Source of the DNA: Bordetella parapertussis
Lineage (GTDB): Bacteria; Pseudomonadota; Gammaproteobacteria; Burkholderiales; Burkholderiaceae_B
Assembly (NCBI GenBank): GCA_945868195.1
Contig: CAMBLP010000124.1
Location: 1-6,088, forward strand
Direction of reading: 5' to 3'
Length of the DNA stretch: 6,088 bases
Of the stretch, positions 1 through 6,088 are shown one piece after another. The notes under the pieces are model-generated. The model was not told the origin of the DNA, searched no databases, and worked only from the letters and a program-made list of their open reading frames with translations. Made by a program: the position numbers and the translations under genes. Numbering within the stretch: position 1 is the stretch's first letter; the number at the start of each line of letters is the position of its first letter.

Positions 1-603
1 AAGTTTCCCAAAGAAGAATACGAGCGCTTGATGGATGCGCATGAAACCTCCGATCGAGACGGCATCAAGGCCGCGGGAGCCGCGTTGGCGCGAGCGGTGG
101 AGTTGCAAGCTAAAACCATCGTAGCCAAATACGTCTCTCCGCCTCATACAACCGATTTCGCGATTATGTTCCTTCCGAGCGAAAGCCTGTATGCCGAGGT
201 ATTGCGTCAGTCTGGCCTGCTCGACAAACTGCACGACTTACGCGTCAATGTCGCGGGACCTGCCAACCTCGCCGCCTTACTCAACAGTTTGCAGATGGGT
301 TTTCGCACGCTCGCGATTCAGGAGCGATCTTCTGAGGTCTGGCAGGTATTGCGTGCGGTCAAAACAGAGTTTGGCAAGTTCGGTGACGCACTTGCCAACG
401 TCAAAAAATCTCTCGACAGTGCAAGTAATAAAATTGGTCAAACCGAGTCTCGTACCCGCGTGATGTTGCGTAGCCTCAAAAGTGTCGAGGCGATGCCCGA
501 AGATCAAGCGCGTGCTGTGTTTGCCGCTGAGTCTGGAGAGGCTGAGCGTCTCGACTTAGACGATATTGAGTCTGCGGATACAGATCCCTCTCATGACAAA
601 TAA
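1..603 (+). CDS. rmuC: RmuC, DNA recombination protein (5'-truncated; C-terminal 200 residues)
   Basis: The reading frame is open from base 1 and begins [10 protein letters not shown], the middle of the RmuC signature usually written D-S-K-F-P. The true start and the N-terminal membrane/coiled-coil part therefore lie upstream of the window. Fragment residues about 50-61 give the conserved [10 protein letters not shown] strand. Residues about 85-106 give [20 protein letters not shown], and about 114-128 give the [15 protein letters not shown] block, all hallmarks of the family. A helical, probably coiled-coil stretch follows (about 125-160), then a short acidic tail rich in D and E. RmuC proteins carry a nuclease-like domain and are linked to limiting recombination at inverted repeats; that role is family knowledge. 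A TTG at 28 and ATG at 31 could be mistaken for starts, but the homology runs through them from base 1. The gene ends 20 bases before rpiA, suggesting co-transcription. Confidence 0.93.
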   Translation, partial: KFPKEEYERLMDAHETSDRDGIKAAGAALARAVELQAKTIVAKYVSPPHTTDFAIMFLPSESLYAEVLRQSGLLDKLHDLRVNVAGPANLAALLNSLQMGFRTLAIQERSSEVWQVLRAVKTEFGKFGDALANVKKSLDSASNKIGQTESRTRVMLRSLKSVEAMPEDQARAVFAAESGEAERLDLDDIESADTDPSHDK

Positions 604-623
604 TTTTTAATCAGGAAACGCTT

Positions 624-1295
624 ATGCTTTCGCAACAAGATCTCAAACAACAAGCCGCTGATGCTGCGTTGGCACTCATCGAGCCTCTTTTAACAACGCA
701 GGCGGTGATTGGTGTCGGTACGGGCTCGACTGCTGACTTGTTTATTGATGGCTTGGCAAAGTATCGGGGCCGGTTTCGTGGTGCAGTCGCGAGCTCAGAG
801 CGCAGCGCCAAGCGTCTCTCGGCATTAGGTATTCTTGTGCTGGATCTCAATGAGGTTCAGTCCATGCCTGTTTATGTCGATGGCGCCGATGAAATCAATA
901 GCCAACTCCATATGATCAAAGGTGGGGGTGGAGCGTTGACGCGTGAGAAAATCGTTTCTTCAGTCGCCCAACAGTTTGTCTGTATCGCCGATGAAAGCAA
1001 GCTGGTTGCGCGCTTAGGCCAGTTTCCTTTGCCAATCGAGGTCTTACCAATCGCGCGTGAGGCGGTTGCACGCGTCACCCAATTACTCGGTGGCAAGCCT
1101 GTCTTACGTCAAGGCTTCACAACTGATAATGGCAATCAGATTTTGGATGTTCATGGTCTGATAATCAACAATGCGCCAGAGCTTGAGAGACAGCTCAATA
1201 ACATCCCAGGTGTTGTGACGAATGGTTTGTTTGCGATCTGCCCCGCCCATGTTGCCTTGCTTGCCACACAGCATGGGGTCCGTCGTTTGGGATAA
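624..1295 (+). CDS. rpiA: Ribose-5-phosphate isomerase A
   Basis: This cytoplasmic enzyme interconverts ribose 5-phosphate and ribulose 5-phosphate in the non-oxidative pentose phosphate pathway. The 223-residue protein is full length for the RpiA family. Visible motifs in order are the phosphate-binding GVGTGST (30-36), YVDGADE (84-90) with Asp86 and Asp89 matching the substrate-site aspartates, [11 protein letters not shown] (99-109) with Glu108 matching the catalytic glutamate (E. coli Glu103), Lys126 in ADESKLV matching E. coli Lys121, TDNGN (167-171), and [10 protein letters not shown] (194-203). All key residues are present. The start is supported by an AGGA at 613-616, seven bases before the ATG. 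It follows rmuC by 20 bases with no visible promoter, so it is probably transcribed from upstream. Its TAA stop lies within the A-run that serves as the U-tract of the opposite-strand terminator. The unrelated RpiB type is excluded by these motifs. Confidence 0.97.
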   Translation: MLSQQDLKQQAADAALALIEPLLTTQAVIGVGTGSTADLFIDGLAKYRGRFRGAVASSERSAKRLSALGILVLDLNEVQSMPVYVDGADEINSQLHMIKGGGGALTREKIVSSVAQQFVCIADESKLVARLGQFPLPIEVLPIAREAVARVTQLLGGKPVLRQGFTTDNGNQILDVHGLIINNAPELERQLNNIPGVVTNGLFAICPAHVALLATQHGVRRLG

Positions 1296-1321
1296 AAAAA
1301 CCGAGGCAGTTTTTGCCTCGG
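1294..1321 (-). terminator. Rho-independent terminator for the argA-yggX transcript
   Basis: CCGAGGCA (1301-1308) and TGCCTCGG (1314-1321) form a perfect 8-bp stem with a 5-base loop. Read on the minus strand, the stem is followed at once by seven Ts (complement of the A-run 1294-1300), the classic intrinsic terminator layout. It lies 27 bases past the yggX stop codon. On the plus strand the hairpin is followed by AGTGATGCC with no T-run, so it should be a poor intrinsic terminator for rpiA. Confidence 0.88.
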
Positions 1322-1348
1322 AGTGATGCCTACGCGTTCGTCCCGAGC

Positions 1349-1621
1349 TTAGGCTGGAGGGGGGACAAAACCTTGTGCCTCGACATCGATATCTTCGAAC
1401 AAGTGTTTGTGCATTTGCTCTTTGAGATATTTGCGCGCCCGTGCATCCGCGAGGTTGAGTCGGTTTTCGTTGACTAAACGTGTTTGCACGTCCAGCCAAC
1501 CCTGCCAAGCTTGCTTGGAAATACTTTGCCAGATTTTGGTTCCCATTTCACCAGGATAGGGAGGAAACTCTAAGCCCTCGGCTTCTTGTTTCAGCTTGAT
1601 GCATTGAATAGTGCGACTCAT
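1349..1621 (-). CDS. yggX: Probable Fe(2+)-trafficking / oxidative damage protection protein YggX
   Basis: This 90-residue cytoplasmic protein matches the YggX family in length and in nearly every landmark. It has the N-terminal [10 protein letters not shown] with the conserved Cys7, [15 protein letters not shown] (14-28), the helical [10 protein letters not shown] block (34-43), LVNENRLNL (49-57), and the closing [15 protein letters not shown] region. Family members are small monomers connected with protecting Fe-S enzymes from oxidative damage and with iron handling; the exact mechanism remains debated. The ATG is supported by AGGA (minus strand, 1630-1633), eight bases upstream. It lies 78 bases behind argA on the same strand and is followed by a strong terminator, so it is probably the last gene of an argA-yggX transcript. 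A separate promoter in the 78-base gap cannot be excluded, but I see no convincing one. Confidence 0.95.
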   Translation of the reverse strand: MSRTIQCIKLKQEAEGLEFPPYPGEMGTKIWQSISKQAWQGWLDVQTRLVNENRLNLADARARKYLKEQMHKHLFEDIDVEAQGFVPPPA

Positions 1622-1629
1622 TTTTAGTG

Positions 1630-1633
1630 TCCT
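1630..1633 (-). promoter_or_regulatory. Ribosome binding site of yggX
   Basis: AGGA on the minus strand lies eight bases before the yggX ATG within the 78-base argA-yggX spacer. It gives yggX its own translation start rather than reliance on coupling to argA. The remainder of the spacer (1634-1699) shows no hairpin with a T-run, so nothing suggests that argA transcription stops there. Confidence 0.65.
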
Positions 1634-1699
1634 GTTTAAAGCATGTTTGTTGTGATTGTAGGACGTTTGAGCTTGTGTCGACGCTCATAGCCCTAAGCC

Positions 1700-3100
1700 T
1701 CACAGGCGTTTGATAAAAATTAGACTGTTGCGCGACCGGTTGTAATGCGCTTGCTTTTCTTTTGGGAGATCTGCCACACCTCCCTGAACAAAGCCCCGCT
1801 TCATAAACCAGTGCGAGGTTCTTGTGGTCAGAACAAACAAGCGCTTGGCACCATAGGCACGGGCCCGAGACTCCATATGGCGCAGCAAGAGCTCTCCTTC
1901 GCCAGAGGCTTGCCATTCAGGGTGCACAATCAGGCAGGCCATTTCCGCCATTTGATCATTGGGGTAGTCGTTGAGCGTTGCGCAGCCATAAATCACGCCA
2001 TCGTGTTCGAGAACGGTAAAGTTCTCGACTTCGCGCTCAATCACGGCACGGCCTCTTGGTACCAGCGTACCGTCTTGCTCTAGGGGTTCAATCAGTTGCA
2101 AGATTGCGCCCACATCATCGATCGTTGCCGGACGAAGGTCATCCAGCGTGTCTTCGACAACCATGGTCCCGACACCGTCGTGGGTGAAAATTTCCAGAAG
2201 CACCACGCCGTCCATGGAAAAGGGAATCAAGTGCGCGCGCGTGACACCGCGTTTGACAGCGCGTGAGGCGTATTGCAAGTAATAGGCGGTATCCTCATCA
2301 AGTTCGCCGGAGGCGAGTAGGGCATCGGCATCGAGTCGAGCGAGTTCGGTGTCCACCGAGCCATCGGGCGCCAACACGCCGGGCGTTTCCGTTAGAAAAA
2401 TCAACTTTTCTGCCCGTAACTTTGTGGCTACGCTCGTGGCGAGCTCTTCCATCGATAGATTAAAGGCTTCGCCGGTGGGAGAGAATCCGAGCGGTGAAAG
2501 CAGCACGATTGAGCCTCGCTCGCTCGCGAAGCGGAGGGCATCAACGTCGATCTTACGAACCTGACCCGTATGTTTATAGTCAATGCCATCAATGATGCCG
2601 GTCGGCCTAGCTGTAACGAAATTGCCTGAAATCACCCGAATTTGCGCGTGTGACATGGGGGTATTGGGCAAGCCTTGGCTAAAAGCGGCCTCGATATCAA
2701 GGCGAATTTCACCCGCCGCTTCTTTGGCGCACTCCAACGCATCGGCATCGGTGGGCGCGCGGCCTCGGTCAAATTGCTGATTAAAGCCCTTTAATCGAAG
2801 CTGCTCGTTGACCTGGGGACGTGAGCCATGCACGAGGACCAGTTTGATCCCCAGCGCGGATAACAAAGACAAATCCTGCACTAAGGCGTTGAGGGCATTG
2901 GCCTGAACAAGCTCACCACCAAACGCAACCACAAAGGTTTTTCCTCTGAAAGCATGGACGTAAGGGGCGACCTCTCTAAACCAGCGAACGAATTGCGCTG
3001 CTGCGAACTCAGGAGCCTCTTGGGCTGAAACAGTCCCATCGGGACCGATGTTTGAGGATTCCTGATGGGACCCAATCTCTTGTTCTTTTTTGTCTGGCAT
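1700..3100 (-). CDS. argA: Amino-acid N-acetyltransferase (N-acetylglutamate synthase)
   Basis: ArgA acetylates glutamate with acetyl-CoA, the committed first step of arginine synthesis, and is usually feedback-inhibited by arginine. The 466-residue protein has the fused two-domain design. An amino-acid-kinase-like domain (about 50-305) carries FRGKTFVVAFGGE (51-63), LVLVHGSRPQ (87-96) and LSPLGFSPTGEAFNLS (201-216). A GNAT domain (about 322-464) carries CLIVHPEWQASGEGELLL (389-406), with the acetyl-CoA-binding loop, and LFVLTTRTSHWFMKRGF (421-437). Both domains look intact. It is slightly longer than E. coli ArgA (443), mostly through a polar N-terminal tail of about 34 residues. The ATG at 3098-3100 is the only plausible start: no Met, GTG or TTG occurs before the conserved QFVRWF, and no usual start codon lies in frame upstream within the spacer. 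However, no Shine-Dalgarno motif sits at normal distance. It is divergent from hrpA and upstream of yggX. Confidence 0.96.
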   Translation of the reverse strand: MPDKKEQEIGSHQESSNIGPDGTVSAQEAPEFAAAQFVRWFREVAPYVHAFRGKTFVVAFGGELVQANALNALVQDLSLLSALGIKLVLVHGSRPQVNEQLRLKGFNQQFDRGRAPTDADALECAKEAAGEIRLDIEAAFSQGLPNTPMSHAQIRVISGNFVTARPTGIIDGIDYKHTGQVRKIDVDALRFASERGSIVLLSPLGFSPTGEAFNLSMEELATSVATKLRAEKLIFLTETPGVLAPDGSVDTELARLDADALLASGELDEDTAYYLQYASRAVKRGVTRAHLIPFSMDGVVLLEIFTHDGVGTMVVEDTLDDLRPATIDDVGAILQLIEPLEQDGTLVPRGRAVIEREVENFTVLEHDGVIYGCATLNDYPNDQMAEMACLIVHPEWQASGEGELLLRHMESRARAYGAKRLFVLTTRTSHWFMKRGFVQGGVADLPKEKQAHYNRSRNSLIFIKRL

Positions 3101-3150
3101 GGTGGCTTGTGTTGTTAACCTCGTGTTCGCTGTGAGTATTAGAGATAAAT

Positions 3151-3156
3151 TTTATA
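3151..3156 (-). promoter_or_regulatory. Possible -10 element for argA
   Basis: TATAAA on the minus strand matches the sigma-70 -10 consensus at five of six positions and overlaps the hrpA -10 on the other strand. At a 17-base spacing the -35 position (3174-3179) reads ATTTAA, which matches poorly. If used, transcription would start near 3144 and leave a leader of about 44 bases before argA. This is a weak call in an AT-rich spacer where such hexamers arise by chance. Confidence 0.25.
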
Positions 3157-3158
3157 AT
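3153..3158 (+). promoter_or_regulatory. Candidate -10 element for hrpA
   Basis: A perfect TATAAT lies in the 82-base argA/hrpA spacer. At a 17-base spacing, the -35 position (3130-3135) reads CTGTGA, which matches TTGACA at only three of six bases, and there is no extended -10 TG. Initiation about seven bases downstream (near 3165) would leave a short leader of about 18 bases before the hrpA ATG, enough to include the weak GGA at 3171-3173. The placement also argues against an hrpA start upstream of this site. Confidence 0.5.
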
Positions 3159-3182
3159 AAGCTGATACTCGGATTAAATAAT

Positions 3183-6088
3183 ATGCTCGATTCAAAGCGC
3201 TTAACCGACATTCCGCCGGAAAGCGTCGTCATTTCCCCACGCCAGCCCCCCAAGATCGTCTATCCAGAGGATTTGCCGGTCAGCGCTCGCCGTGAGGAAA
3301 TCGCACGCGCGATCGCCGCCCATCAGGTGGTGATTGTGAGTGGAGAGACGGGTTCCGGTAAAACCACCCAATTACCCAAGATTTGCCTTGAACTTGGGCG
3401 CGGCTTGAAAAAAATGATTGGCCATACCCAGCCCAGGCGCTTGGCGGCCAGTTCGGTGGCTCGCCGTATCGCCGACGAACTCCAAACGCCCTTGGGAGAT
3501 TGGGTGGGCTATCAGGTCCGTTTTCAGGATCGCAGCAGCGCCCAGACCGCCATCAAGCTCATGACGGATGGTATTTTGCTGGCTGAGTCCCAGCGTGATC
3601 CCCTACTCAAACGCTACGACACCATTATTATCGATGAGGCGCATGAGCGCAGTCTAAATATTGATTTTTTGCTGGGGTATCTGCGTCAGTTGTTACCGCG
3701 TCGCCGGGATCTCAAGGTCATCATCACTTCTGCCACGATTGATGCAGGCCGCTTTGCCCGCCATTTTGCCGACGCACAAGGTGTGCCCGCTCCAGTGATC
3801 GAGGTTTCGGGTCGACTCTATCCTGTGGAGATTAGATATCGACCCGTGTTGAATCCGGCGCTCGAGGAGGGTGTTGCGGGGGGAGTGACGCCCCAAGCAG
3901 GATTGTCCGAGCGCAGTCTGGCGCGAGACGAAGAGCGAGATCTGATCAATGCCTTGGTCGAAGCGGTTGATGAATGCGCACGCGTGGGACCCGGCGATAT
4001 CTTGGTTTTTTTACCCGGTGAGCGGGAAATACGTGAGTGCACTGAGGCGCTACGCAAACATCATCCGCCCGGTACCCAGGTACTCGCCTTGTTTGCGCGC
4101 CTGTCCCAGGAGGAGCAAGAGGAAATTTTTCGCCCGCGTACCAGTGCGCGTCGAATTGTGCTGGCGACCAACGTGGCCGAGACTTCGCTGACTGTTCCAG
4201 GGATTCGTTTTGTCATCGACAGCGGTTTGGCGCGCGTCAAGCGCTATTCATGGCGTAACAAAGTCGAGCAGCTTCGCATCGAGCCCATCAGTCAAGCCTC
4301 GGCGAACCAGCGCTCCGGACGTTGCGGACGACTTGGACCCGGTGTCTGTATCAGGCTGTACGACGAACAAGACTTCAAAGATCGCGCTGCGTTTACCGAT
4401 CCCGAAATTTTGCGCTCTTCTCTTGCAAGTGTGATCTTGCGCATGAAAGCGCTACGATTAAACGACATTGAAACGTTTCCCTTCGTGGATCCTCCAAGTG
4501 GTCGCGCCATTGCCGATGGTTATCATTTGTTACAAGAGCTTGGTGCCATCGATCCGGACGCAGACAAGCCAGACGCGCTCACGGAAACAGGCCGCGCGTT
4601 AGCGAAGCTTCCGGTTGATCCACGACTGGGACGCATGATTTTGGCTGCGCGTGATCAGCACTGTCTGACCGAGATGCTGATCATCGCTTCCGCACTCTCG
4701 GTACAAGACCCGCGTGACAGACCGATGCACGCACGTGAGGCGGCCGAACAGGCGCATTCAATATTCAACGATGACAAATCCGAGTTTGTGGCCTACGTCA
4801 AACTCTGGAATTGGTATCACGAACAAGTCCGGCACAAAGAATCGCAGCGCAAGCTTGTCGCGCTCTTGCGCACACACTATCTTTCACCTCTGCGATTGCG
4901 CGAATGGCATGACATTCACAGTCAGCTGATGGCGCTGGTGGGCGAGCAGGGCTGGCGACTCAATAAAACCGAAGCGACGCACGAGCAGATCCATCTTTCC
5001 CTGCTGTCGGGACTGTTGGGGAATCTTGGCTTCAAAGCCGACGAAGCAGGGCATTACCTGGGTGCGCGCGATATTCGTTTCTGGATTCATCCGGGTTCGC
5101 GTCTGCTAAAAAAGGCGGGCAAATGGATCATGGCTGCAGAGCTTGTGGACACCAGCAAGCTATACGCGCGTTGCGTGGCCAAAATCGATCCTTCCTGGGT
5201 CGAGCGCGTGGCAGACCATTTGCTAAAGCGCTCCTGGAGCGATCCACGCTGGGAACGCAAGCTCGGACAGGTGGTCGCCAATGAAAAAGCGACGCTCTAT
5301 GGTTTGACCGTTTATTCGGGTCGACGGGTGCATTACGGACCGATCGCGCCGGAGCAGGCGCGCGAGATTTTTATTCTGCAAGCGTTGATTCCGGGCGATA
5401 TCGACAGCCCGCTTCCATTTCTTGCGCACAACCGCAAGCTGATTGCTCAGATTGAAAAGCTTGAGCATCAGACCCGCCGCCCGGATATTTTGGTCGACGA
5501 TGCCCTGATACTGGCTTTTTACGACAAGCTTTTGCCTGTGGCCATCTCCCAGACCGCGACACTTGAGCACTGGGTCAAGGGCTTGTCCAAGGAACACGCC
5601 CAACAATTGATGTTGACCCGCGATGCCTTGATGCGTCATGAGGCGGCGGGCGTCACCACGGATATTTTCCCCAAGTTTTTCGACTGGCAAGGGGTCAGGC
5701 TGGCGGTCGATTACCACTTTGAACCGGGTTCTCCCAAAGACGGACTCACCATCACGGTTCCCCTTTACTTTCTGAATCAAGTCGATGCCGCAAGGTGTGA
5801 GTGGCTCGTGCCCGGCATGCTCAAGGAAAAAGCACAACTATTACTCAAGTCTCTACCTCAAAAAATACGGCGCCACTGTGTGCCGTTGCCTGACTATGCT
5901 GCGGGGTTTTATGAACGCTGGTACGACCGACTTGAACTGCCCCCTTGTGGCTTGATCGACGGGCTGATTCAAGATATCTGGCAGCAGCTCAAGATTCGAC
6001 CTCTTGTGACAGATTTCAAACCCGAAACCCTTCCTGCACATTTGTTCATGGCCTTTAAAGTCGTTGATGAGCATGGACGCATGTTGGC
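3183..6088 (+). CDS. hrpA: ATP-dependent DEAH-box RNA helicase HrpA (3'-truncated by window edge)
   Basis: The frame is open from ATG 3183 to the window edge (968 full codons plus two bases), so about 330 C-terminal residues are missing compared with E. coli HrpA (about 1300). Helicase motifs are complete: Walker A GETGSGKT (54-61), TQPRR (82-86), DEAH (151-154), SAT (183-185), TNVAETSLTVPGI (329-341) and QRSGRCGR (376-383). A ratchet/HA2-like region follows (about 470-560, with DPRLGRM and ALSVQDPRDRP), then an OB-like part ending near ATLYGLTVYSGRRVHYG, then the DUF3418-type C-terminal domain typical of HrpA rather than the shorter HrpB. Family members are cytoplasmic RNA helicases linked to mRNA processing and, in E. 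coli, to stalled or collided ribosomes; function here is by homology. The Shine-Dalgarno is weak (GGA at 3171-3173). An in-frame ATG at 3099 would add 28 residues of non-conserved, hydrophobic-leaning sequence and has no ribosome binding site, so 3183 is preferred. Relative to E. coli it carries about 20 extra residues near 222-247. Confidence 0.96.
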   Translation, partial: MLDSKRLTDIPPESVVISPRQPPKIVYPEDLPVSARREEIARAIAAHQVVIVSGETGSGKTTQLPKICLELGRGLKKMIGHTQPRRLAASSVARRIADELQTPLGDWVGYQVRFQDRSSAQTAIKLMTDGILLAESQRDPLLKRYDTIIIDEAHERSLNIDFLLGYLRQLLPRRRDLKVIITSATIDAGRFARHFADAQGVPAPVIEVSGRLYPVEIRYRPVLNPALEEGVAGGVTPQAGLSERSLARDEERDLINALVEAVDECARVGPGDILVFLPGEREIRECTEALRKHHPPGTQVLALFARLSQEEQEEIFRPRTSARRIVLATNVAETSLTVPGIRFVIDSGLARVKRYSWRNKVEQLRIEPISQASANQRSGRCGRLGPGVCIRLYDEQDFKDRAAFTDPEILRSSLASVILRMKALRLNDIETFPFVDPPSGRAIADGYHLLQELGAIDPDADKPDALTETGRALAKLPVDPRLGRMILAARDQHCLTEMLIIASALSVQDPRDRPMHAREAAEQAHSIFNDDKSEFVAYVKLWNWYHEQVRHKESQRKLVALLRTHYLSPLRLREWHDIHSQLMALVGEQGWRLNKTEATHEQIHLSLLSGLLGNLGFKADEAGHYLGARDIRFWIHPGSRLLKKAGKWIMAAELVDTSKLYARCVAKIDPSWVERVADHLLKRSWSDPRWERKLGQVVANEKATLYGLTVYSGRRVHYGPIAPEQAREIFILQALIPGDIDSPLPFLAHNRKLIAQIEKLEHQTRRPDILVDDALILAFYDKLLPVAISQTATLEHWVKGLSKEHAQQLMLTRDALMRHEAAGVTTDIFPKFFDWQGVRLAVDYHFEPGSPKDGLTITVPLYFLNQVDAARCEWLVPGMLKEKAQLLLKSLPQKIRRHCVPLPDYAAGFYERWYDRLELPPCGLIDGLIQDIWQQLKIRPLVTDFKPETLPAHLFMAFKVVDEHGRML

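Larger units (their letters stand above)
3134..3170. repeat. Short inverted repeat bracketing the divergent promoter region
   Basis: GAGTAT (3134-3139) and ATACTC (3165-3170) are perfect inverted hexamers separated by 25 bases, with the TATAAT between them. A second, tighter dyad, ATAAA-T-TTTAT (3145-3155), lies inside. The centres differ by about two bases (3152 and 3150), so they are not one symmetric site. A six-base inverted pair in roughly 80 bases can easily occur by chance, so an operator function is only a possibility. Confidence 0.3.

Noticed and set aside
1340..1366. A weak hairpin, GTCCC (1340-1344) with GGGAC (1362-1366), considered as a separate rpiA terminator.
   Set aside because: It has only a five-base stem with a 17-base loop, no T-run after it on the plus strand, and it lies partly inside the 3' end of yggX.
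1104..1916. Minus-strand open frames at 1104-1508 and 1548-1916, which overlap rpiA, yggX and argA out of frame.
   Set aside because: They overlap genes with clear homology, and their translations have low-quality, biased composition with no recognisable domain.
3099..3182. An upstream in-frame ATG (3099-3101) that would extend hrpA by 28 residues and make the argA and hrpA start codons overlap in a shared CATG.
   Set aside because: There is no ribosome binding site before it, the added residues do not resemble known HrpA N-termini, and the best hrpA promoter (TATAAT, 3153-3158) lies downstream of it.
3101..3182. A possible arginine-repressor (ARG) box upstream of argA.
   Set aside because: The spacer is AT-rich, but I could not find a TGAAT-N-ATTCA-like dyad. 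The existing inverted repeat (GAGTAT/ATACTC) has the wrong sequence and spacing.
5223..5837. A 204-codon open frame on the minus strand inside hrpA.
   Set aside because: It is antisense to well-conserved HrpA sequence, its translation resembles no family I recognise, and there is no ribosome binding or promoter context. It is a by-product of codon use in hrpA.
1..6088. The idea that the window contains a previously undescribed multi-gene system, such as a defence island, mobile element or CRISPR.
   Set aside because: Every substantial stretch is accounted for by recognisable housekeeping genes. There are no direct-repeat arrays, transposase or integrase genes, tRNA genes, or compositionally odd blocks.

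Overview
The window reads as ordinary chromosomal housekeeping DNA from a betaproteobacterium, most likely Burkholderiales and possibly Alcaligenaceae. The evidence is the character of the proteins (an ArgA of the fused kinase-like plus GNAT type, a 223-residue RpiA ending its core with [10 protein letters not shown], and a long HrpA with a DUF3418-type C-terminus) and the gene order. I recall argA divergent from hrpA with yggX behind argA in Burkholderiales genomes, but could not check this. Base composition is moderate, and no stretch looks foreign. Coding density is very high: the only gaps are 20, 53, 78 and 82 bases, and none approaches 300 bases.

Layout. Bases 1-603 (+) hold the 3' part of rmuC, a DNA recombination protein with a nuclease-like fold. 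Twenty bases later comes rpiA (624-1295, +), ribose-5-phosphate isomerase A, probably on the same transcript. rpiA converges on a minus-strand pair, argA (1700-3100) followed by yggX (1349-1621). The convergent gap holds one strong hairpin (1301-1321), whose U-tract lies on the minus strand only and overlaps the rpiA stop codon. argA encodes N-acetylglutamate synthase, the first step of arginine synthesis. yggX encodes the small iron-trafficking/oxidative-protection protein. Starting 82 bases upstream of argA and running the other way is hrpA (3183 to the window edge, +), a DEAH-box RNA helicase missing about its last quarter. It contains no frame-break over 968 codons.

How they work together. 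This is not one pathway but neighbouring core functions: DNA maintenance (RmuC), pentose phosphate metabolism (RpiA), arginine synthesis (ArgA), iron/redox protection (YggX), and RNA or ribosome-associated helicase activity (HrpA). Regulation is concentrated in the 82-base divergent argA/hrpA spacer. This spacer is AT-rich, has a perfect TATAAT on the hrpA strand, and is bracketed by a short inverted repeat.

I found no mobile element, CRISPR array, tRNA or rRNA, and no candidate for a new multi-gene system. The points listed for a second look are modest: terminator asymmetry, overlapping divergent promoters, a linker insertion in HrpA, and an unusual leader and N-terminal tail in ArgA.
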